From NCBI GenBank assembly GCA_029261295.1, contig JAJDBP010000002.1, positions 372,001-436,000 on the forward strand: a DNA stretch of 64,000 nt, written 5' to 3'. Position 1 is the stretch's first letter. Each line of letters starts with the position of its first letter. The position numbers were made by a program, and so were the translations under genes. The notes under the pieces were generated by a model. That model was not told where the DNA came from, did not search any database, and saw only the letters and a list, made by a program, of their open reading frames with translations. The DNA is from Nitrospirales bacterium. GTDB lineage: Bacteria; Nitrospirota; Nitrospiria; Nitrospirales; UBA8639. Shown here in pieces: positions 1 to 9,300 of this stretch.

Positions 1-346
1 CCTGCTGCGTGGGTGTTTTAGGGTTAACCGTTCCCTTGGTGGTAGAAAGATTATTCGTAGGAAAGGTGTAGGGCTTGAGAGGAACGTCCCGTTTTTCTTC
101 GGTCGCTCTGATCGCCCGGGAAATGTCTTCCGGTTTCAATTCATGGTGGATCTGAGTCCAGTCAGCGAGTTCCTGTAAAATATGTTCGGCTCGTTTGATG
201 GATTCAGGTTGACCCTCCAGAGTGATTTCATCGCCGCGTGCGGCCATGTTGACCTTCAGCTCCCCTTCAATCATTTTGAGGTGCAAGTCCTGTGGGCCGA
301 ATAGATTTGCTAAATCAACTCCTTCGCGTAGTTTAATTTTTCTCAC
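1..346 (-). CDS. PhoH-family ATPase, N-terminal part (runs off left edge)
   Basis: The minus strand reads GTG at 346 and stays open to base 1, giving about 115 residues that begin VRKIKLREGVDLANLFGP. The pattern LFGPxDxxLKxIE, a GDExxLEGxPE block near residue 40-55 and the ending PKTPTQQ match the N-terminal domain of PhoH/YbeZ proteins, which precedes the P-loop NTPase domain. The NTPase part lies outside the window. PhoH/YbeZ proteins are cytoplasmic ATPases linked to RNA metabolism with the endonuclease YbeY. The GTG start is uncertain: there is no ATG before the upstream stop, and a GGAAGG lies about 15 nt upstream. Confidence 0.8.
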   Translation of the reverse strand, partial: MRKIKLREGVDLANLFGPQDLHLKMIEGELKVNMAARGDEITLEGQPESIKRAEHILQELADWTQIHHELKPEDISRAIRATEEKRDVPLKPYTFPTNNLSTTKGTVNPKTPTQQ

Positions 347-450
347 AGAAGACGTGAATTACCTTCCTACCTGCATTTGTATCAGAAATTTGTAACCGTG
401 GTTGCATTCTAACAAAGGCCCTCACATGCCTCAAGAAAGAGATATCTATC

Positions 451-1281
451 TCAGCGTTTCTTTTGACAGGCCGGACAAAAGAATGAACTGCGTTCTTTCT
501 GAAGGCGTTTGATGACGGTTGGGCATCCATGCTGACAGGGCGTCCCATCCTTTTGATAGACCTGATGCGAATCCTGAAAGTGCCCTTGTGTTCCGTTGGG
601 AGTACGGAAGTCGCGAATAGAGGACCCTCCAGCAGTAATCGCTTCTCGCAAGACCTCTTGCATCGTTTGATAGAGGCGTTGGCATGAGGTTCGTCGAAGT
701 TGGTGTCCTTTGGCATCAGGGTGAATATTGGCACGATAGAGAATTTCATTGGCGTAAATATTTCCAATGCCAGCTAGCCGATGTTGGTTGAGGAGGAAGG
801 CTTTCAGTTGGCCATGCGTTGTTTGAATAAGCTGGCAAAACGCCTCTTTGGTAATAGTCAGAGCGTCAGGTCCAAATCGGCGCTTAATGAAAGCTTCCAA
901 CCCCGGGGGCTCAAACAGCCAGAGCCGTCCAAATCTTCGAGGATTCCAATAATGGAGCTCGTTTTTTTTGGTTCCAGACAATCTGATCTGGCAATGGATA
1001 TGTTGAGGGGATGTTGCGAAATGAGCCTTATAAAACCAAAGCCCCGTCATGCCGAGCTCGGAAAGGAGATACCGGCTTTCCTGTAAGCGTTGGCAGGTCA
1101 TCACCACGCATTTTCCCATTCGCTGAACATGGGTCAATGTTGCTCCGTGAAACCAGGGGATTAGGTCACGCCCTGTTCTGATGATATCCGACCGATGAAC
1201 CGTGACAGTTTGAATCGTAGACCCAACAACATGTTTTTTGAGGTGCTGGACGACCACTTCGACTTCGGGAAGTTCGGGCAT
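451..1281 (-). CDS. mutM: Formamidopyrimidine-DNA glycosylase (Fpg/MutM)
   Basis: This is a base-excision repair glycosylase/AP lyase of 276 residues that removes oxidised purines. It starts with MPELPEVE, so the catalytic Pro2 and Glu3 are in place, and Lys57 sits in RMGK as expected. A helix-two-turn-helix region with GIGNIYANEILY follows, and a zinc finger ends the protein at FFCPACQ. The start is set at 1281 because Pro must be residue 2 after Met removal; a longer frame upstream is not used. One oddity is the first zinc-ligand pair, which reads CQHGC (C-x3-C) where the family usually has C-x2-C. It follows the phosphatase gene on the same strand. Confidence 0.97.
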   Translation of the reverse strand: MPELPEVEVVVQHLKKHVVGSTIQTVTVHRSDIIRTGRDLIPWFHGATLTHVQRMGKCVVMTCQRLQESRYLLSELGMTGLWFYKAHFATSPQHIHCQIRLSGTKKNELHYWNPRRFGRLWLFEPPGLEAFIKRRFGPDALTITKEAFCQLIQTTHGQLKAFLLNQHRLAGIGNIYANEILYRANIHPDAKGHQLRRTSCQRLYQTMQEVLREAITAGGSSIRDFRTPNGTQGHFQDSHQVYQKDGTPCQHGCPTVIKRLQKERSSFFCPACQKKR

Positions 1282-1486
1282 GGAGACGAATCTTTGGGAA
1301 AGAAGTATTGTGAGAGAAGCGGCGTGAGTGAGAGCCACGACTATATGGTCTTGTTATGACCAATGACGAGTTGTACCAGATTCCCGGTCGAATCCGGAAA
1401 TGTTTCTAGTTCTGGATTATAAGATGATGGGCTAACCATCTGATCCCTGATGCGGAAGAGAAACAGACCAGGTGCATGAAATGATG

Positions 1487-1912
1487 TTATCGATCAGAGG
1501 AGCGGGCCAGAGTTTTTGTTTTCAATTTTTCGATTACCGAGGCCAAGCAAGGAAGGGGAGTGGTGCCAGGTCGTTTTTGTGTGACCAGGGCCTGGGCTTC
1601 TTCGAAGGAAAGCCCAAGTTTGCAGCAAAAATAGGCAATAATGAGTGAAGGTGAGCGCCCGAAACCTGCACGACAGGCTACTAAAATATGATGTTCTGGA
1701 AGATGCCGGGTGAGCCAGGTGATTCCCATGTCCAGATCGATGGGGTCGGGTTCCGTATATTCTTTGAGAGGGAGTCGGGCAAAGAGGATATCGGAGGCTT
1801 GAGCAAGGTGAATGTCTAATGCAGTCCAGAGGACTGCGGTAATAAAGGCTGGAGGAGATTCTGCATCTGCCTGTTCACCAATATAGAGCTGTTGGTCAAC
1901 ATAACTGATCAT
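1487..1912 (-). CDS. Small dual-specificity phosphatase-like protein
   Basis: This 141-residue cytoplasmic protein has the cysteine-phosphatase signature as CRAGFGRS (C-x5-R-S) around residue 97, preceded by ILVA rather than the usual VHC, so the His before the nucleophilic Cys is replaced by Ala. The general-acid region LPLKEYTEPDP and the opening YVDQQLYIGE resemble DSP/KAP-type phosphatases. The start at ATG 1912 is chosen because GGG lies a few bases upstream; a longer reading frame would run under the divergent gene at 2079. Substrate is unknown. It is divergent from the zinc-ribbon gene, with about 165 bp shared upstream region. Confidence 0.75.
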   Translation of the reverse strand: MISYVDQQLYIGEQADAESPPAFITAVLWTALDIHLAQASDILFARLPLKEYTEPDPIDLDMGITWLTRHLPEHHILVACRAGFGRSPSLIIAYFCCKLGLSFEEAQALVTQKRPGTTPLPCLASVIEKLKTKTLARSSDR

Positions 1913-2078
1913 TATCCCTTTCTTGTCGGCAAGGAGATGGACAAACACAAGCGGGATACAACCGACATATCGTGCCCGCCATGCCCTAAATCCTTGGTGG
2001 TAGTCTTGGTTGCGAGAACTTCTCCAGCAGCCTATACTGATGAGACTTACATATTTTGAGGAATAGCCGTTAATACTG

Positions 2079-2441
2079 ATGGTACAATTAAGCGTTAAGG
2101 AAGTCGAAGGCCGTTTAGGGGAAGTAAAGTGTGCGATTTGTAAAGGGAATCGCTTTGGCATTGATTCGAGGACTGTAACCGAAGGGGATGGGGATTGGAA
2201 AGCAATTTGTCTCGATTGCCATTATATCTTTCCCGTCTATACAGATATGGAGTTTTATCTTCAAACCCAACCAGATATTCCTTATATTCTTAAAGAAATT
2301 GCGTGTAAGTCCTGTCGCCATCGTGGAGTATCCTTAGATTTTAGGGCGGTGATTTCGGTTCGTGAGTCTGTCTATTTTGTGACTTGTTCAGAATGCCAAA
2401 CACAGTTTCCTGAACAGTCATTTTTGGAATCGTTTGAATAA
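2079..2441 (+). CDS. Conserved-looking protein with two zinc-ribbon modules
   Basis: I do not recognise this 120-residue protein. It has two similar halves, each with two CxxC pairs: CAIC...CLDC in residues about 18-48 and CKSC...CSEC in about 75-107, as in duplicated zinc ribbons. Hydrophobic and acidic residues alternate between the pairs and there is no signal peptide, so it is probably a small cytoplasmic metal-binding or nucleic-acid-binding protein. It opens a plus-strand run that leads into the GTPase cluster. Confidence 0.6.
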   Translation: MVQLSVKEVEGRLGEVKCAICKGNRFGIDSRTVTEGDGDWKAICLDCHYIFPVYTDMEFYLQTQPDIPYILKEIACKSCRHRGVSLDFRAVISVRESVYFVTCSECQTQFPEQSFLESFE

Positions 2442-2461
2442 CCAGCCTAGGAGAGATGAAC

Positions 2462-2671
2462 ATGGTGGATGACGCTAAAAAACGTGAAGATTCAGAAGAG
2501 GTGGAAGCTGGTGTCGACGAGTCCAAGCCCCAATCTCTAAAAATAAAAAAAGAATTGTCTGTCGTTTCACTTCCTCATGATAATGACGTTATGGCCCAAG
2601 AAATGGCTGATTTGTTTGACGAGGATCGAGTGACCCACCAGCATGGCGGTTCCGAGCCCGAAAAAGATTAG
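2462..2671 (+). CDS. Small acidic hypothetical protein
   Basis: This 69-residue protein is highly charged and rich in Glu and Asp, with no signal peptide or recognisable domain. It contains a central MAQEMADLF helix-like stretch. The ATG at 2462 is preferred over 2456 because AGGAG at 2449-2453 is then 8 nt upstream. It lies 20 bp after the zinc-ribbon gene, so the two are probably co-transcribed. Confidence 0.5.
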   Translation: MVDDAKKREDSEEVEAGVDESKPQSLKIKKELSVVSLPHDNDVMAQEMADLFDEDRVTHQHGGSEPEKD

Positions 2672-2978
2672 AGAATTTTCTCAGCTGACCTTATTTTTTC
2701 AACGTCATTTGCTTCGGAAGAAGGTCTTGGTCCCCCTCCCCATTCCAAATCCTTGGAATTCTTGGAAATTCAAAAATTAGCCATTTCCCAATAACCACGT
2801 GAGGTTCGGTCAACTAGTTCCTTCGTGGGATGGAGGCAATGTGGCTTGATCCAACATAATGCGAAGGAGCCGTGGAGAGAACTGGTATGGTCTTGTCCCG
2901 TTTTCTTGAGGGTGATAGGATGCTTTCACTATCGGTTATCGCCACTAGGTTATGACCGCTAAATTGGAGAGAAATCTT
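2672..2978. other. Intergenic stretch without a recognisable gene
   Basis: I see no coding signal, terminator-grade hairpin or repeat here. It should carry the promoter for the coiled-coil/OmpA/GTPase operon; no clear -35/-10 pair could be assigned by eye. Confidence 0.4.
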
Positions 2979-3602
2979 ATGAATCCAGTTGAATCTTCAA
3001 AACGATCCAAAAAAATTGCCTATGAAGTCTCCAGTCCTTCAGCAAATGAAGAAAAAAATGCCTCCTCGGTGGAACTCCCGTCTTCTGAAGACGGAAGCTT
3101 AGATAAAGTCCGTGATATTCTTTTTGGAGCACAAAGTCGAGAATTTGATCAACGTGTTCATGCTCTTGAACAACGTTTATTGCAAGAAAGTTCTAACTTA
3201 AGGGAAGAGTTAACCCGATCTTTAGAAAGCCTCAAGACTCATTTTACGGAGGAAGTTTCACAACTAACGCATCATATTCAACAAGAAGAAAAAGGCCGTA
3301 TAACGTCTTTGGAAGATATGGGACAAGTTATTAAAACCTTAGGCGTGAACTTAGAGGCCCAACTTTCGCAATTAGGCCAACAGGCCAATCAGCAGTCAGA
3401 TGTTCTCGAACAACAAATTGCTAAACAAAAAGCGGACTTAACAGAGCATCATACCCAACAAATGGCTGAATTACAGCAACAATTTCAGGAGGGTATCCAA
3501 CTCTTGAAAAACGAAAAAACTGACCGAGCGGCTTTAGCTGAAATGTTAATGGACTTAGCTTTGCGGTTAAAGGTGGGCCCTAGAAATGAAACCCCATCTT
3601 AA
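2979..3602 (+). CDS. Coiled-coil protein preceding OmpA/GTPase genes
   Basis: This protein of about 207 residues (from ATG 2979, GGAGAG about 8 nt upstream; a frame from 2952 is also open) has a disordered, Ser-rich N-terminus of about 50 residues. A long heptad-rich coiled coil follows, full of Gln, Glu and Leu, from about residue 60 to the end. No signal peptide or membrane span is visible. It is followed after 76 bp by the OmpA-domain gene and then the GTPase, so it is likely a scaffold or partner in that module. No family name is recognised. Confidence 0.65.
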   Translation: MNPVESSKRSKKIAYEVSSPSANEEKNASSVELPSSEDGSLDKVRDILFGAQSREFDQRVHALEQRLLQESSNLREELTRSLESLKTHFTEEVSQLTHHIQQEEKGRITSLEDMGQVIKTLGVNLEAQLSQLGQQANQQSDVLEQQIAKQKADLTEHHTQQMAELQQQFQEGIQLLKNEKTDRAALAEMLMDLALRLKVGPRNETPS

Positions 3603-3678
3603 TTGCGGCTACTGAAAATAGTTCGACCATTCATTTATTTTTGGAACTTAGTCCGACACAAGAATATTAAGGAACGAA

Positions 3679-5457
3679 ATGGCACTTCCGTCTCGTCCCT
3701 CCCTTCCTAAGTCTTCTTCAGAAATTTCACACGAAGATTCCAAAGGTTTTTCCTCCCTTCGGCGCTTGTTGCTTGCGCCAGAACAAACTGAACTTGAACG
3801 ACTCAAGGATCGATTAGAGGATTTCAGGCTTCAGCCTCAGGACGTTGGGCGTGTGTTGCCGGATGCGATCCGACTTCGTGCCCAACAAGACTCCCGGTTA
3901 CTGGCATCGATGATTCCTATCACGCAAGAGGCGCTCTCTCTTTCCATCAAGCAATCGCCTCAGCTGATCAGTGATTCCATTGCTCCTATTTTAGGCCCGG
4001 CGATTCGAAAAGCCATTACCCGTGCCATGAGAGGGATGGTCCAATCGCTGAATCAAACGCTTGAATATAGTATGTCTTTGAAGGGGCTTCAATGGCGATG
4101 GGAAGCCTTCAGAACGGGAAAATCCTTTGCCGAAGTCGTGTTGCTGCATACCCTACGATTTCGAGTGGAACAGGTATTTTTGATCCACAAAAAAACAGGA
4201 CTCTTGCTAAATCATGTGGTAGCTGAGGGGATTAGCGGTCAGGGGGAAGAAGTTATTTCGGGGATGTTAACCGCTATTCAAGATTTCGTCCGAGATTCCT
4301 TTGGACAAAAACAAGATGATGGGTTGGAGTCTCTCCGGATTGGTGATTTAACAGTGTGGATTGAACAGGGATCGGGGGCTATATTAGCCGGAGTTATTCG
4401 TGGTGCGCCGCCGATGGAGCTACGAGAGGTTTTTCAAGAAACTCTCGAGACTGTTCAGGCGCAATTTTCAGAATTATTGCAGTCCTTCAAAGGGGATGTG
4501 ACGGCATTTGAGGAAACACGTTTTCCATTAGAAGATTGTTTACAAGCCCAATTTGAGAAAAAATCGCAAGGCCTCCCCTTGGTTTTCTGGATCCTGTTGG
4601 GGCTGTTGCTACTTGGTATGGGGATTTGGGCGGTTCAGGCGCGTTCAGATCAACAACGATGGGCGCAATTGTTAGAGCGAGTAGGGCGGGAACCAGGACT
4701 AGTGGTGACCTCGGTCCAAGATCAAGGATCACAATCCGTTTTTTATGGATTGCGAGATCCTTTGGCGATTAATCCCAATGAAATCCTTTCCGAATTCGGC
4801 TATACCTCCAAACAGGCCATATTTCGTTTAAACCCCTTTATGGATCTCACCCCAGAATTTATACTTAAGCGAGCCATGCTTCAGTTGCGTCCTCCAAGTT
4901 CTGTTGCCATGAGTTGGGAAGGGACAAATTTGGTTTTAACCGGAGAAGCCCCTCATTCCTGGATTCAACAGGCTCAACTTATCGGACCAATTATTCCAGG
5001 GGTTACACATATTCAGATGAAGCAATTGGTTGATACAGATTTGAAACAGTTTGAGACATTAAAGGCCAAACTCGAAGGGGAAACCATTAGCTTTGAAGTA
5101 GGAAACTCCATACTTGGCGAAGAACAACGGTCTGCCCTACTGAGTATTTCTGAAACAATTAACGCGATTGACCAATTGGCACTGCTCTTAGGTATTGCGC
5201 CTCATGTCCAAGTTCAGGGATTTGCTAGTCCTGAGGGTAGGAAGGAGGTCAATCTCCACTTGAGCTTGCTGCGAGCGAGAGGGGTTTTGAATGAACTGGC
5301 TCTAGGATCTTTTCGAGCGGCCAGTATTGAGGCGGTAGGCATGGGGCCAGCATTTGTCGATGAAGCCCTGCCTCCCAACGGAATAGAGGATTCGCGAGGA
5401 CGTCAGGTTGGTTTTCGAGTTGTTGTTGGGGAAGATCGGGTATCTGAGAGGCTTTGA
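3679..5457 (+). CDS. OmpA-C domain protein with a single central membrane span
   Basis: This is a 592-residue protein. Residues 1-290 form a soluble, helix-rich domain with LRRLLLAPEQ near residue 30 and a long region of conserved-looking charge. A single hydrophobic span (LVFWILLGLLLLG) lies at about 300-318, followed by a probably periplasmic part. A BON-like or linker segment comes next, and an OmpA/MotB-type domain at about 470-585 contains VQGFASPEGRKEVN and a late SRGRQVGFRV block. Such domains bind peptidoglycan. The large domain before the membrane span would be cytoplasmic and could meet the small GTPase encoded immediately downstream with a one-base overlap (TGATG). Confidence 0.8.
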   Translation: MALPSRPSLPKSSSEISHEDSKGFSSLRRLLLAPEQTELERLKDRLEDFRLQPQDVGRVLPDAIRLRAQQDSRLLASMIPITQEALSLSIKQSPQLISDSIAPILGPAIRKAITRAMRGMVQSLNQTLEYSMSLKGLQWRWEAFRTGKSFAEVVLLHTLRFRVEQVFLIHKKTGLLLNHVVAEGISGQGEEVISGMLTAIQDFVRDSFGQKQDDGLESLRIGDLTVWIEQGSGAILAGVIRGAPPMELREVFQETLETVQAQFSELLQSFKGDVTAFEETRFPLEDCLQAQFEKKSQGLPLVFWILLGLLLLGMGIWAVQARSDQQRWAQLLERVGREPGLVVTSVQDQGSQSVFYGLRDPLAINPNEILSEFGYTSKQAIFRLNPFMDLTPEFILKRAMLQLRPPSSVAMSWEGTNLVLTGEAPHSWIQQAQLIGPIIPGVTHIQMKQLVDTDLKQFETLKAKLEGETISFEVGNSILGEEQRSALLSISETINAIDQLALLLGIAPHVQVQGFASPEGRKEVNLHLSLLRARGVLNELALGSFRAASIEAVGMGPAFVDEALPPNGIEDSRGRQVGFRVVVGEDRVSERL

Positions 5458-5969
5458 TGAAAGAGGGGGCGCTGATCCACAAAAAAATCTGCATGCTTGG
5501 AGGGTTTGCCGTTGGAAAAACGAGCCTCGTTAAACGCTTTGTCACGGGACAGTTTTCAGAAAAATACCAGACAACGATTGGTGTGAAAATTGATCAAAAA
5601 TCTCAGAAAGTCGATGAGACTGATATGGTCTTAGTTTTGTGGGATGTGTACGGGGAAGATGACTTTCAAAAAGTCCGGGCGTCATATTTGCAAGGGTCTG
5701 CAGGATACTTGTTGGTTGTTGATGGAACAAGAAAAGAAACGGTAGACGTTGCCGGTCAATTGAAGGCATTGGCCATACAAACTATGGGGTCGGTTCCCTA
5801 TGTTCTTTTGATTAACAAATCTGACCTTCGAGATTCATGGCAAGTTGAGTCTAAGTTGTATGAAGATTTGGCTCGCAACGCCTGTCTAGTGCTTGAGACT
5901 AGTGCGAAGACTGGTGAAGGGGTCGAATTAGCATTTGCCGAATTAGCCAAGCAAATGCTCAAGGCGTAA
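5457..5969 (+). CDS. Ras/Rab-like small GTPase
   Basis: This protein of about 170 residues has all GTPase motifs: P-loop GGFAVGKTS at 15-23, switch-I Thr in TTIGV near 39-43, DxxG as WDVYG at 62-66, NKSD near 118 and ETSAKTG near 144. The residue after DxxG is Glu67, where Ras-type proteins carry the catalytic Gln, so intrinsic hydrolysis may differ. The ATG at 5457 overlaps the stop of the OmpA-domain gene by one base, indicating translational coupling. Bacterial Ras-like GTPases of this kind often set polarity or switch membrane complexes; the actual target here is unknown. Confidence 0.9.
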   Translation: MKEGALIHKKICMLGGFAVGKTSLVKRFVTGQFSEKYQTTIGVKIDQKSQKVDETDMVLVLWDVYGEDDFQKVRASYLQGSAGYLLVVDGTRKETVDVAGQLKALAIQTMGSVPYVLLINKSDLRDSWQVESKLYEDLARNACLVLETSAKTGEGVELAFAELAKQMLKA

Positions 5970-6087
5970 ATAGGTATAGATGTCCTCGCTGTGTTCCCCA
6001 AGAGATGGTGGGAACGTCCCTCGACTAGAAAGAATCTTGCCCCCTTCCGACACAATTGAATTTGGAGATGATGGTTTTTGAAACCTC

Positions 6088-7902
6088 GTGTCAAAAAAAA
6101 TGGATGAATGTATGGGTGTGAAGACCCCTTATCCAGAAATTCTCAAAATTTTTGAGGCGCTGATTCTGCACGTTCAGTCAGCTTCACACTACCGAATCTT
6201 AGGCCTCGTTCCAAGTTGGTATCCCCTTGAAATCTCTACAGATGGGCGCTCAATAGATCCCGAAGAATTTATCAAAAAATCATTTTTCCTGCAGTGCTTT
6301 TTGAATGAAGCGGAGGAGTTTTGGCAAACCCATAATACGGGAATGTTGGCTTCCGGATTGTGGGTCGAGGCAGCCCTTATGAGAGATGGGAGTTACTTGG
6401 AAGCGACTGCGCTGATTCAGGAGGAGCAGCGTTTCATCATTGTTCAACGATACCAGCCGGAATTGGTCACGCTACAACCGGTGTTACAGAAGGCTCGAGA
6501 AGAACATTTAGCCCATGGCCAGGAACTTGAGGTTCGAAATCATGTAGAAGCGCAATTGGGGAGTCAATTAGCAGAGAGTGAACAAGTTCGAGACGATGTG
6601 CTAGCCGTTCTAGATCATTTGCAGTTAACCATAATCATGATCGATGAACACAATGTTGTGACTTACGTCAGTCCTGCCGCGTGCCATTTGTTCACCCTGG
6701 ATAAGCAAAATCTGGTTGGTGGGTTATGGCCGGATGTTTTGCCTTTGACGGCAGAACAGAGTCGTCAGATCCAGGAACAAAGAGCTCTGCCCGAGGGGAA
6801 TCGGATTGCCGTGGGCATTTCGTTGCAGAAAAAGCACCAGGCATTGTTAGAGATTGAGATTGAGGTTCATGATGATCCTCGGGATTACCAGCGAACCATT
6901 CTTTTCCTAAAAGATAGAACTGAAGTTGAAGATCTTCGGCGGCAATTGATTGGTCAGGCGCACTTTGAACAGCTCATTGGAAAAAGTCCTTCGATGCAAG
7001 TTATTTATAAAAAGATCAGAGAAATCTCTCCGGTCGATGTGCCTGTGCTCATTCAAGGCGAAACCGGGACAGGTAAGGAATTGGTCGCACAAGCTCTTCA
7101 CCGATTGAGTGCACGAAAAGGCAAGCCGTTTGTTGCAATCAATTGTGCTGGGTTAACGGATTCCTTATTGGGAAGCCAGTTGTTCGGTCACAAGCGTGGG
7201 GCATTTACTGGAGCGGTGAGTGATCATGAAGGATTTTTTGAGGCGGCAGAAGGCGGTATCTTATTTCTTGACGAAATTGGCGATATGCCACTGACCGTTC
7301 AGACGACATTGTTGCGGGTCCTACAGGAAAAGGAAATCATTCGTTTGGGTGAGTCACGTCCCAGAAAGGTGAATGTTCGAGTAATCGCTGCAACTCATCA
7401 AAACTTACAGGATTTGGTCGCTCAAGGGGCGTTTCGTTCAGATCTTCTGTATCGAATTCGTATTGCGAGGTTGGATCTTCCCCCGCTTCGTGAACGTCGA
7501 GAAGATATTCCTTTATTGAGTGAGGCCTTTTTTGGTCAGGCAAGGGCGGTCACATCCAAATATGACGTGCAGGAAATCTCGGCTGACGCTATGCAGACGT
7601 TACTTCGGTATCATTGGCCTGGAAATGTTCGAGAACTTAAAAGCACGTTTGAATATGCGTTGATCCATTGTCAGAAGAACCATATTCAGCCTTCGGACCT
7701 TCCGCCTGAATTACACGATTCAGCTACCCCAATACTTTCACTAAGATCGTCCCCTAGGGATGAGCGAGAAGAAATATTGGCAGCATTAGAGCAGGTAAAG
7801 GGAAAACGTGCGCAGGCAGCAAAACTTCTGGGGATGAGTCGGTCAACCTTCTATCGTCGACTCAGTGAACTAGGCATATCTCCAGAAGAATGTTCTCTAT
7901 AG
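6088..7902 (+). CDS. PAS-domain sigma-54-dependent transcriptional activator
   Basis: This is a 604-residue enhancer-binding protein. The N-terminal sensory part (1-160) contains a GAF-like stretch, followed by a PAS domain at about 165-285. An AAA+ domain runs about 295-530 with Walker A GETGTGKE (from residue 324), the sigma-54 contact loop GAFTGA (from 371) and Walker B GGILFLDEIGD. A Fis-type helix-turn-helix follows at about 560-600 (AAKLLGMSRSTFYRRL). No receiver domain is present, so it responds to a ligand, redox state or another protein. The start is uncertain (GTG 6088 or ATG 6100). It follows the GTPase gene by 118 bp and could regulate that cluster or the LCCL operons. Confidence 0.93.
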   Translation: MSKKMDECMGVKTPYPEILKIFEALILHVQSASHYRILGLVPSWYPLEISTDGRSIDPEEFIKKSFFLQCFLNEAEEFWQTHNTGMLASGLWVEAALMRDGSYLEATALIQEEQRFIIVQRYQPELVTLQPVLQKAREEHLAHGQELEVRNHVEAQLGSQLAESEQVRDDVLAVLDHLQLTIIMIDEHNVVTYVSPAACHLFTLDKQNLVGGLWPDVLPLTAEQSRQIQEQRALPEGNRIAVGISLQKKHQALLEIEIEVHDDPRDYQRTILFLKDRTEVEDLRRQLIGQAHFEQLIGKSPSMQVIYKKIREISPVDVPVLIQGETGTGKELVAQALHRLSARKGKPFVAINCAGLTDSLLGSQLFGHKRGAFTGAVSDHEGFFEAAEGGILFLDEIGDMPLTVQTTLLRVLQEKEIIRLGESRPRKVNVRVIAATHQNLQDLVAQGAFRSDLLYRIRIARLDLPPLRERREDIPLLSEAFFGQARAVTSKYDVQEISADAMQTLLRYHWPGNVRELKSTFEYALIHCQKNHIQPSDLPPELHDSATPILSLRSSPRDEREEILAALEQVKGKRAQAAKLLGMSRSTFYRRLSELGISPEECSL

Positions 7903-8191
7903 TTTGGAAAATTCTTTATAACTAATGCATCAGGTCAGGTTAAAAAATGGGAGAACAAAAATTTGCTTGGATAAGTACGAGTTTAGTACCATCGGAAAGT
8001 TTTTTTAAGAATTTCCCCTAAAAGGTATCGTCGAAAGTCAGAACAAACTTTTTAAATTCAGTAGTACAATATATTCCCAGCCTTTCCCCTCTCTCTAAGA
8101 TTATTCCACATGATCTTGGAGTTGGCGTATGGGAAAAACCCCTCACACCTTGACGAGTACCATGTTCACTCAATCCAAACACGGAGGTCCA

Positions 8192-9250
8192 ATGAGCAAG
8201 AAGCTAGTGGGATGGATGCTGTTCCTTTTTCTTTTCCTGATGCCTATTGGGGGCATGGCTGAACCTTTGGGGAAACTCTCTTTAAAAGATGGCAGCCAGA
8301 TCTATGTCGAAATTCTGGAAATGACCAATGGGTTTATCACGGTCAAAACCTTATTTCATGAGGGAGATCCAATTAAGATTAAATGGGCCGAAGTTGTTGG
8401 AATCACATCTGAGGACCCGGTTTCAGTGGTGTTGAATAGTGGGACCATTCTTCAAGGAAAGCCCACCATGCTAGGGCCAGGAACTCTCGGAATTCGAACA
8501 GATATGTTGGCCGAGCCCATTCCCGTGGCGGTGGAGTCGGTCATGGCTGTTAATCCACCAATCAAGAAAGCCGTCGTGTATACCGGCAATATTAATTTTG
8601 GGGCGTCGATTATCACTGGCAATACAAGGTTCAAGAATTATAGTTTTCTCGGAGAGCTCATTGCCAGGAGTGATCGCCTACGTCTGACAATTCTTGGGCG
8701 GTACTTGTATGGAGAAGCCGATGGTGATGTAAACGCTCGGAATGCCTTTGGCACGATCAAGTTAGATTTTTTTATTACGAAACGATTCTTTTGGAATGCG
8801 GGTGCCTTATTTGAACAAGATACCTTTCAAGATTTGAATCTGCGGACATCGCTCTTTACCGGTCCTGGATATCAATTTATTGACATCGGCGATTTTGCCA
8901 GCCCATATTTGGCCAAGATGCAGTTGAGCGCAGAAACCGGCTTGGGGTTTTTCAATGAAGATTTTAAACGGGCGTCAGATCGCAGTAATGTGACGGGTCG
9001 TTGGGCGGTCAATTTCAATTGGCCAGTTCTTCCGGTGCTGACGTTGTTTCATCAACACCAGGGGTACCCCTCGTTAGAAAAGAGAAAGGATTATTACATC
9101 ACATCCCAACAGGGACTACGTTGGACAATGTTGGAAAACTTTATTGCGACATTGCAGTTTAATTGGCGCTATGACAACACTCCGGCTCCTGGGAATAAGA
9201 AAAGTGATAAGCAGTATCTCCTCACCGTGGGTTATGCTTTTGAATCCTAA
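8192..9250 (+). CDS. DUF481-type outer-membrane protein
   Basis: This is a 352-residue exported protein. The start at 8192 is supported by GGAGG upstream and gives a signal peptide at about 1-23 ending GGMAEP. Residues 25-130 resemble a soluble beta-rich domain (LKDGSQIYVEI...), and 140-352 form alternating amphipathic beta-strands ending in Phe-Glu-Ser after a YLLTVGYAF strand, typical of DUF481/YdiY outer-membrane barrels. Its function is not established. A hairpin 18 bp after the stop probably ends transcription. Confidence 0.8.
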   Translation: MSKKLVGWMLFLFLFLMPIGGMAEPLGKLSLKDGSQIYVEILEMTNGFITVKTLFHEGDPIKIKWAEVVGITSEDPVSVVLNSGTILQGKPTMLGPGTLGIRTDMLAEPIPVAVESVMAVNPPIKKAVVYTGNINFGASIITGNTRFKNYSFLGELIARSDRLRLTILGRYLYGEADGDVNARNAFGTIKLDFFITKRFFWNAGALFEQDTFQDLNLRTSLFTGPGYQFIDIGDFASPYLAKMQLSAETGLGFFNEDFKRASDRSNVTGRWAVNFNWPVLPVLTLFHQHQGYPSLEKRKDYYITSQQGLRWTMLENFIATLQFNWRYDNTPAPGNKKSDKQYLLTVGYAFES

Positions 9251-9268
9251 TTTCCTCTCACTATCTTC

Positions 9269-9300
9269 GGAACCCGGTTCTTTATAAAGAACTGGGTTCC
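9269..9300 (+). terminator. Stem-loop after the DUF481 gene
   Basis: GGAACCCGGTTCTT and AAGAACTGGGTTCC pair with one G-U wobble around a TATA-like loop. It lacks a strong T run, so it may be a terminator or an mRNA 3' stabiliser. Confidence 0.6.

Noticed and set aside
333-767. Long open reading frame antisense/out of frame over the mutM 3' end
   Set aside because: It overlaps the well-supported mutM gene in another frame and has no protein-like composition.
5180-5205. TGGCAC in the OmpA-domain gene as a further sigma-54 promoter
   Set aside because: The TTGC element is not at the required 5-nt spacing and the site is inside a coding region.
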